A DNA stretch of 45,532 nucleotides from contig CABYGR010000005.1 of the NCBI GenBank assembly GCA_902518595.1, positions 1 through 45,532 on the forward strand, read 5' to 3'. Each line of letters opens with the position of its first letter. Position 1 is the stretch's first letter. The notes under the pieces are model-generated. The model did no database searches. It was not told where the DNA came from and saw only the letters and a program-made list of their open reading frames with translations. This DNA is from an uncultured Pelagibacteraceae bacterium. GTDB lineage: Bacteria; Pseudomonadota; Alphaproteobacteria; Pelagibacterales; Pelagibacteraceae. Made by a program: the position numbers and the translations under genes. Of the stretch, positions 40,530 through 45,532 are shown piece after piece.

Positions 40530-42269
40530 TTAATAAAGTTTTTCTAAATCTTCTTTATATTTTTCTAAAATTTTTTTTCTTTTTAGTTTTAAAGTTGGTG
40601 TTAACATTCCATTTTCAATAGTAAATTCTTCTTTAATTAACTTAAACTTTTTAACTTTTTCTACTGAAGATAAACTTTTATTTAAATTTTCAATGTAAAC
40701 TTGAATTTCTTTTTCATTTTCATCTATTTTACTTATTACTAGAGCTACTAAATATGTTTTTTTATCCCCATAAACAAAACTTTGTTCAATTTTATCATTC
40801 AAACATAATAAATTTTCAATTTTAGATGGTGAAATATTATCACCACCAAGATTTACTATTATTTCTTTTTTTCTATCAGTTATTTTTAAATTACCTTCTT
40901 TGGTAATTTTACCTATATCCCCAGTGTGTAACCAACCATTTTTAATAACTTCATTAGTTTCTTTTTTCATATTCCAGTAACCTAGCATTACATTTTCCCC
41001 TCTAACCAAGATCTCTCCATCTTCAGCAATTTTAATCTCATTTGTTTTGAAAGGAGGACCTACAGTCTCAATTTTTACTTTTCCTGGAATATTGCAGCTT
41101 ACTACTGGAGAGGTTTCAGTTAACCCATATCCTTGTAGGGTTGGTAAACCTATAGAGTTCAAAAATTCACCAATTTTTTTATCTAAAGCCCCGCCACCAG
41201 AAACAAAAGCTTTTAACTTACCACCAAACTGTTTCTTTATTTTTTTTCTTACTAATAATTCACACAAAAAATTAATAATTTTTTCTTTAAAATTTAGTTT
41301 TTCTTTATTCAAAGTTTTTGTTCCCAATAAAATAGTGCTTTCTATCATTTTTTTTTTAAACCCTTTTTGTTTTGAAAAATTAAAGAAAATTTTACTATAT
41401 AAATTTTGATAAAATCTTGGTACCGCAGTCATGATAGTAGGTTTTGCAACAGACATATTAGTCAGTAGTTTTTCTAAACTCTCAGCATAAAAAACTTTTG
41501 CACCAAGTAGAATTTGAACATATTGGACAGTGTGTTCATATGAATGAGATAATGGAAGCCAAGTTAAAAAAACTGGTTGATCTTTTTTAACTAATGATTC
41601 TAAAATTTCTTGTGCCCCTTCACAATTTGATAAAATTCCACCATGACTAAGCATCACTCCTTTGGGATTTCCTGTAGTTCCCGATGTATAAATTATGCAA
41701 GCCAAATCGGTTCTTCTTAAATTTTTATTATAGTGATCTTTATCGTTAGCAGGCTTTTTAAGATCTTTAATAGCTTTAAAAAAAATATTTTCAAAAAATT
41801 CTATTTTATTATCAAATTCATCTATTGAAATAACTATAGTGTTTTCTTTAATATAATTTTTGATCTTTTTAAATTGTTCATTACTTGAAACAACGCATAC
41901 TTTTGGTTCACAATCATTAATTATATATTTATAGTCATTCTCTGAATAAGTTGTAAAAAGCGGCACCGTTACTCCACCTGCATTCATTATGGCTATGTCA
42001 GAAATTAACCATTCAGGTCGGTTCTCTGATAATAAAATACATCTGTCACCTTTAGAAATAATTTGTTTTAAATAATTTGATAAAACTTTTATTTTAGTAT
42101 TTATATTTCCCCACGAGTAAGTATATGGTCCAGATAATGTATTTGGAAAATTCTTATTTTTAAGTGATATTAAAAAAAGCTCCTTACTTTTTTCAAAATC
42201 ATTTAAAGTTTTTGTCTCAAATTTTTTAAAAAAAAGCTCTACTAAACTGTTTATATGTTTTAATTCCAT
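40530..42269 (-). CDS. Long-chain fatty-acid--CoA ligase (AMP-dependent synthetase)
   Basis: 579 residues of the ANL adenylate-forming superfamily. The P-loop-like motif is IIYTSGTTGNPKGVMLSHGG, the A5 motif is GYGLTETSPVVSCN, and the hinge/A8 region is GWLHTGDIGKITKEGNLKITDRKKEIIV with the following NLGGDNISPSKIENLL. These match the FadD/AAE15-type long-chain acyl-CoA synthetases. It activates fatty acids with ATP and CoA, probably at the membrane inner face. The start codon lies 4 nt after the CCA end of tRNA-Leu, so there is no room for its own promoter or Shine-Dalgarno site. About 100 bp beyond its stop lie the promoter elements of the basic-peptide gene. Confidence 0.88.
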   Translation of the reverse strand: MELKHINSLVELFFKKFETKTLNDFEKSKELFLISLKNKNFPNTLSGPYTYSWGNINTKIKVLSNYLKQIISKGDRCILLSENRPEWLISDIAIMNAGGVTVPLFTTYSENDYKYIINDCEPKVCVVSSNEQFKKIKNYIKENTIVISIDEFDNKIEFFENIFFKAIKDLKKPANDKDHYNKNLRRTDLACIIYTSGTTGNPKGVMLSHGGILSNCEGAQEILESLVKKDQPVFLTWLPLSHSYEHTVQYVQILLGAKVFYAESLEKLLTNMSVAKPTIMTAVPRFYQNLYSKIFFNFSKQKGFKKKMIESTILLGTKTLNKEKLNFKEKIINFLCELLVRKKIKKQFGGKLKAFVSGGGALDKKIGEFLNSIGLPTLQGYGLTETSPVVSCNIPGKVKIETVGPPFKTNEIKIAEDGEILVRGENVMLGYWNMKKETNEVIKNGWLHTGDIGKITKEGNLKITDRKKEIIVNLGGDNISPSKIENLLCLNDKIEQSFVYGDKKTYLVALVISKIDENEKEIQVYIENLNKSLSSVEKVKKFKLIKEEFTIENGMLTPTLKLKRKKILEKYKEDLEKLY

Positions 42270-42273
42270 AATT

Positions 42274-42358
42274 TGGTGGGCGAAGAGAGAATCGAACTCT
42301 CACTTCTTGCGAAACACGATTTTGAGTCGTGCGCGTCTACCAGTTCCGCCATTCGCCC
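42274..42358 (-). tRNA. tRNA-Leu (anticodon CAA)
   Basis: The minus strand reads GGGCGAA ... TTCGCCC-A-CCA with a perfect 7-bp acceptor stem and encoded CCA. The anticodon arm is CACGA-CTCAAAA-TCGTG (anticodon CAA), a leucine-type variable arm follows, and the T-arm is GTTCGATTC. The length is 85 nt. A possible -10 (TATACT on the minus strand, 42389-42384) lies about 25 bp upstream. The fadD-like gene starts 4 nt after the CCA. Confidence 0.97.
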
Positions 42359-42417
42359 TCAATTGTTAAATTATTTATTAAATAGTATAAGAACTAAAAT
42401 TATATTAAAACCAAAAA

Positions 42418-43008
42418 ATGTTTAATACTCTTTACAAAAAATGTTTAAATTTAGCAGGTCATAAAAGTTCCAAATATTACTTGGCAGTTGTTTCATTTAT
42501 AGAAAGTTCGTTTTTTCCTATTCCACCAGATGTAATGATAATACCCATGGTTATTTCAAAAAAAGATGATTTCTTTAAAATTTTTCTTATTACGACAATA
42601 TCCTCTGTTTTAGGTGGTATATTGGGATATTTTATTGGAGCTTTCTTTTTTGACATAGGTATGCAAGTTATGACTTTTTATGGTTACGAGGAAAAACTCA
42701 TTAGCATAAAAAATAATTTAATCAGTAGTGAAAGTTTTTATGCTTGGATTAGTATACTCTTTTTAGCTGGTTTTACTCCATTACCTTATAAAGTTTTTAC
42801 TATTGCTAGTGGGTTAATTGGATTTAACATTCTAATTTTTATTCTAATAAGTTTAATATCTAGAGGATTTCGTTTTTTTATCGTTGCTTATTTATCTTAT
42901 AAATTTGGAGATCTATTTTCTCATTTTATGAAAAAAAATGGATCTAAATGGTTTACAGTTGTTGGAATATTAATCATTATAGTTGGGATAATAATTTATT
43001 TAATCTAA
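42418..43008 (+). CDS. DedA/VTT-domain (YqaA-type) membrane protein
   Basis: 196 residues with about five membrane segments. The family signature is VSFIESSFFPIPPDVMIIPMVI, then SSVLGGILGYFIGAF and the second re-entrant segment FLAGFTPLPYKVFTIASGLIGF. The arginine-containing SLISRGFRFFIVAY completes the VTT (SNARE-associated) domain. DedA proteins have been tied to lipid-carrier flipping and membrane homeostasis; the substrate here is unknown. It heads an operon with dsbB (7-bp gap) and coq7, and is divergent from tRNA-Leu. Confidence 0.87.
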   Translation: MFNTLYKKCLNLAGHKSSKYYLAVVSFIESSFFPIPPDVMIIPMVISKKDDFFKIFLITTISSVLGGILGYFIGAFFFDIGMQVMTFYGYEEKLISIKNNLISSESFYAWISILFLAGFTPLPYKVFTIASGLIGFNILIFILISLISRGFRFFIVAYLSYKFGDLFSHFMKKNGSKWFTVVGILIIIVGIIIYLI

Positions 43009-43015
43009 AAATTTT

Positions 43016-43501
43016 ATGTTTAATTTAAAAATTGAGTTTTATTTAAAATTAATTTTTACAATTAGTTTAATTTCAATAATTTCAGCATACTTCATAGAAT
43101 ATTTTATTGGGCATCAGCCTTGTAATTTGTGTCTAATACAAAGGATTCCCTACGGACTAAGTTTAATTTTAATAAGTTTAAATTATTTCTTCAAAAAGAA
43201 TGAAATATTTATAATTTTATTATTGATAATGATATTTACTTTCTCCTTAATAATTTCTCTTTATCACTTTGGTATTGAACAAGGTTTTTTTGAGGAGTCT
43301 GCAGTTTGTGGACTTAAAAATTCAGCAGAGATTATTTCTAAAGATGAATTATTGAAGCAATTGCAACAAAAAACTATTAGTTGCAAAGATGTGACATTTA
43401 GAATTTTTGGATTGTCTCTAACAAGTATTAATATATTTATAAGTTTTTTATTAACAATATTGCTAATGAAAATATTTGTTTCCTATGAAAAAAACAAGTA
43501 A
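43016..43501 (+). CDS. dsbB: Disulfide bond formation protein DsbB
   Basis: 161 residues with four membrane helices. The first periplasmic pair is C36-x-x-C39 (CNLC) followed by LIQRIPYG, the quinone-interacting arginine segment. The second pair is C98 and C123, in the long periplasmic loop. This arrangement is that of DsbB, which reoxidises DsbA and passes electrons to ubiquinone. No dsbA is in the window, although a thioredoxin-fold gene lies at its right end. The coq7 gene downstream starts inside its 3' end and makes the quinone acceptor. Confidence 0.92.
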   Translation: MFNLKIEFYLKLIFTISLISIISAYFIEYFIGHQPCNLCLIQRIPYGLSLILISLNYFFKKNEIFIILLLIMIFTFSLIISLYHFGIEQGFFEESAVCGLKNSAEIISKDELLKQLQQKTISCKDVTFRIFGLSLTSINIFISFLLTILLMKIFVSYEKNK

Positions 43502-44015
43502 CAAAGTTGAAGAATTTATAAGAGTTGATCATGCTGGTGAACGTGGTGCGGTAAAAATTTATGAAGGTCAATTATTAGCTCTAAATACCCTTGTAAAAAA
43601 TGATGATCTAAAAAAAACAATTGAAGAAATGAAAGTTCATGAAACTGAACATTGTCAATTTTTTGAAAGTGAAATTAAAAAGAGAAATATCAAACCAACA
43701 AAATTTTTACCTTTATGGGATTTATTGGGAGTTGGACTAGGTTTTAGTTCAACACTTCTTGGAAAAAAAGCAGCAATGTTATGTACGGCTTCAGTCGAAG
43801 AAGTAATTGATAAGCATTATTTGAGCCAAATTAATCAATTAGGTTCTGAAGAAAAAGAATTAAAAAAAAAGATTACTAAATTCAGAGATGATGAATTACA
43901 TCACAAAGATATTGCCTATGAAGAAGGAGCAACAAAAAAAGGATTTTATTCAATTATGGATAAAATTATTAAAACTGGCTCAAAATTAGCAATTAGTATA
44001 TCTGAAAAAGTTTAA
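43485..44015 (+). CDS. coq7: Demethoxyubiquinone hydroxylase (Coq7)
   Basis: 176 residues from ATG 43485; a TTG three codons upstream is also in frame. This start overlaps dsbB by 17 bases. Di-iron ligands fit the Coq7 pattern: E19 (RVDHAGERGAVKIYEGQ, with E27 in the same helix), E53-x-x-H56 (HETEH), then SVEEVIDKHY and the C-terminal DELHHKDIAYEEGA with another E-x-x-H. It hydroxylates demethoxyubiquinone in ubiquinone synthesis, peripheral to the membrane. Clustering with dsbB, a quinone user, is functionally sensible. The convergent HNH gene ends 3 bp away. Confidence 0.94.
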   Translation: MKKTSNKVEEFIRVDHAGERGAVKIYEGQLLALNTLVKNDDLKKTIEEMKVHETEHCQFFESEIKKRNIKPTKFLPLWDLLGVGLGFSSTLLGKKAAMLCTASVEEVIDKHYLSQINQLGSEEKELKKKITKFRDDELHHKDIAYEEGATKKGFYSIMDKIIKTGSKLAISISEKV

Positions 44016-44018
44016 ACT

Positions 44019-44588
44019 CTAAGCTTCTAACTCTACATCCCAATATAGGTAATCCATCCAGCTTTTATGTAGATAATTTGGTGGAAAATTTTTACCATTA
44101 CGATGAAGATCTTCCGTAGATGGTTGATAAGGATATTGAAAAAGTTTCATTCCTGAAGATTTTAGTAATTTGCCTCCCTTTTTTACATTACAAGCAGAAC
44201 AAGCAGTTACAACATTGTCCCAGTGAGTTTCTCCTCCCTTTGATCTTGGTAGCAAATGATCAAAAGTTAACTCCTCTTCACTTCCACAATATTGGCAAGA
44301 AAATTTATCTCTAAGAAATACATTAAATCTAGTAAAACTAGGTTTAGATTGTGGAACTATATAATCTTTTAAAGCTATAACACTTGGCAATTGCATGTTG
44401 AAAGATGGGCTTCTAACTATTCTATCATAATTACTTACAATTATAACTCTATCAAGAAATACTGATTTAACTGTATCTTGCCAGGACCATAAGGATAAAG
44501 GATAGTAGCTTAGAGGCCTATAATCGGCATTCAAAACTAAAGCTGGACATTTTTCTAACGAAACTTCTTGTTCAAGAAAATTATTCAT
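44019..44588 (-). CDS. HNH endonuclease-domain protein
   Basis: 189 residues. The N-terminal half (ALVLNADYRPLSYYPLSLWSWQDTVKSVFLDRVIIV) is typical of a widespread alphaproteobacterial HNH family. The nuclease part has two zinc CxxC pairs (CQYC and CSAC) flanking the HNH core LTFDHLLPRSKGGETHWDNVV. The DH-N-N residues look intact. The cellular role is unknown; it is usually a chromosomal single-copy gene, not a mobile homing enzyme. It lies convergent with coq7, and the esterase gene ends 47 bp upstream on the same strand. Confidence 0.9.
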   Translation of the reverse strand: MNNFLEQEVSLEKCPALVLNADYRPLSYYPLSLWSWQDTVKSVFLDRVIIVSNYDRIVRSPSFNMQLPSVIALKDYIVPQSKPSFTRFNVFLRDKFSCQYCGSEEELTFDHLLPRSKGGETHWDNVVTACSACNVKKGGKLLKSSGMKLFQYPYQPSTEDLHRNGKNFPPNYLHKSWMDYLYWDVELEA

Positions 44589-44635
44589 AGATAAACTTTA
44601 GCTTAAATAAAAAAAATTTTCAATATTAGCAATGA

Positions 44636-45286
44636 TTAAATTTTTTTTAAAATATAATTTAATGCTATGCTTGAGGCCTCAATAGGAATATTATGTCCAG
44701 AATTTTTAATTAAATGTGTTTCTATATTCACATTATTTCTTATAAAAAAGTCTTTTGCTTCTAGCAAATGAGTTGAAGGGACAATAGTATCAAGTTCTCC
44801 ATGAATTAATAATATATTTGATGAATTTTTTGTTCTACTTTTTAAATTTTCTTTATTAATTATTTTTCCAGAAAAACCTACTATACAATTGTAAGATTCG
44901 TTAGAAGTCAAACCAAGATTGATAGACATCATGCAGCCCTGACTGAATCCTAACAAGCATATCTTATCATTTTTAAGTTTATATTCTTTTTTAATTTCAT
45001 CTAAAAATTGATTCATTTTTTTTTCTGCTTTTAATGATTGATCTAATATATATTGAGGATCATCTTGGGTTAAATCAAACCATTGATATCCAGAAGGATT
45101 AATTGAACATGGCTCATGTCCATTTGGACAAATAAAAATAGTATTTGGTAAAAATCTTTTCCAATTTAATGATAACATACTTATATCTTTTCCATCACCT
45201 CCATACCCATGAAGTAAAATAATAGCATTATGAATATCTTGTCTTTTTTCAGGTTTAATAAAAGTAGCGTCGAGACAAAATTTCAT
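44636..45286 (-). CDS. Phospholipase/carboxylesterase-family hydrolase
   Basis: 216 residues. HGYGGDG (oxyanion loop, 26-32) and the nucleophile S115 in GFSQGCMM are the marks of the YpfH/carboxylesterase branch of alpha/beta hydrolases. The acid is in HGELDTIVP and the catalytic His in NSGHNIP. It is a cytoplasmic esterase, perhaps acting on short acyl esters or S-acyl groups; the substrate is unknown. It stands about 40 bp after the preceding partial gene and before the HNH gene, all on the minus strand. Confidence 0.87.
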   Translation of the reverse strand: MKFCLDATFIKPEKRQDIHNAIILLHGYGGDGKDISMLSLNWKRFLPNTIFICPNGHEPCSINPSGYQWFDLTQDDPQYILDQSLKAEKKMNQFLDEIKKEYKLKNDKICLLGFSQGCMMSINLGLTSNESYNCIVGFSGKIINKENLKSRTKNSSNILLIHGELDTIVPSTHLLEAKDFFIRNNVNIETHLIKNSGHNIPIEASSIALNYILKKI

Positions 45287-45327
45287 AGTAAAATTATTTC
45301 TTTTATATTTTTAAATTTTTTAATAAA

Positions 45328-45532
45328 TTAATTATAATTTGATAACCATTTAATAAAACTATTATCAGTAAAATCTATATAACCAATTATTCTTGCAAAT
45401 TCTTGACCTTTTTTATTAAAAATAATTGTAGTTGGCACTCCTCTTAAAGATAATTCTTTTGTTAAAGTAACAGGATTATCAAAATAAATTTCCAAGTTTT
45501 TTATATTTAATTCACTAAAAAATTTTTGAGAC
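45328..45532 (-). CDS. Thioredoxin-fold (TlpA-like) protein, 3' end only
   Basis: An open minus-strand frame enters from the right edge and ends with TAA at 45328-45330; the last 67 residues are visible. RGVPTTIIFNKKGQEF is the cis-proline loop and beta-hairpin of thioredoxin-like proteins (cis-Pro in GVPTT). GYIDF and a final amphipathic helix follow. The CxxC active site would lie outside the window. Most TlpA/ResA-type proteins are periplasmic reductants for cytochrome c maturation, but the N-terminus is not available to show a signal peptide. Confidence 0.75.
   Translation of the reverse strand, partial: SQKFFSELNIKNLEIYFDNPVTLTKELSLRGVPTTIIFNKKGQEFARIIGYIDFTDNSFIKWLSNYN

Overview
The window looks like a piece of a SAR11-type (Pelagibacterales) alphaproteobacterial chromosome. 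This is inferred from extreme A+T richness, very short or negative gene spacing, alphaproteobacterial gene sets (J-protein/cobS/cobT, RegB, an Suv3-type helicase followed by fdxA and carD, Coq7), and the lack of insertion sequences, phage genes, CRISPR arrays or rRNA. I recognise it from protein motifs and gene order only; no database search was possible.

Layout. 1-3097 (+): 3' end of a J-domain protein, then cobS and cobT. 3094-6434 (-): gyrB translationally coupled to a RegB-type redox sensor kinase. 6580-9625: tRNA-Ser(GGA) followed by three surface-sugar genes (GT17, Gfo/Idh oxidoreductase, GT61). 9615-19180 (-): a GT4 glycosyltransferase running into the translation block thrS-infC-rpmI-rplT-pheS-pheT, then lepA. 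19226-19969 (+): an alpha/beta hydrolase. 19962-25906 (-): gltD-gltB glutamate synthase, with a dyad-rich divergent control region before uppP (26091-26858, +). 26855-31757 (-): pyruvate dehydrogenase E1 carrying its own lipoyl domain, a lipoyl-less E2, and an EamA transporter. 31853-33141: a small ORF and a thiolase. 33212-35995: tRNA-Arg(ACG), GT2, a DegT aminotransferase and a PaaI thioesterase. 36148-40201 (+): an Suv3-like helicase, a TerB-like protein, ferredoxin FdxA and a CarD regulator with a long lysine-rich tail. 40264-40347 (-): a 27-residue Lys/Arg-rich peptide gene with its own promoter, Shine-Dalgarno site and terminator. 40530-42358 (-): a fatty-acyl-CoA ligase gene directly behind tRNA-Leu(CAA). 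42418-44015 (+): DedA-like, dsbB and coq7. 44019-45532 (-): an HNH nuclease, a carboxylesterase and the 3' end of a thioredoxin-fold gene.

Most content is core metabolism and information processing: translation (tRNA synthetases, ribosomal proteins, IF3, EF4), nitrogen assimilation (GltBD), pyruvate oxidation, envelope lipid-carrier recycling, ubiquinone hydroxylation and disulfide formation. Sugar genes sit beside tRNA-Ser, tRNA-Arg and thrS and are the likely variable part.

The strongest unusual signals are: the self-contained gene for a 27-residue polybasic peptide with an inverted repeat at its transcription start; relocation of the PDH lipoyl domain from E2 to E1; a tRNA-Leu whose 3' CCA lies 4 nt before the fadD-like start codon; a RegB kinase coupled to gyrB without a RegA partner; the dyads between gltD and uppP; and the histone-H1-like tail on CarD.
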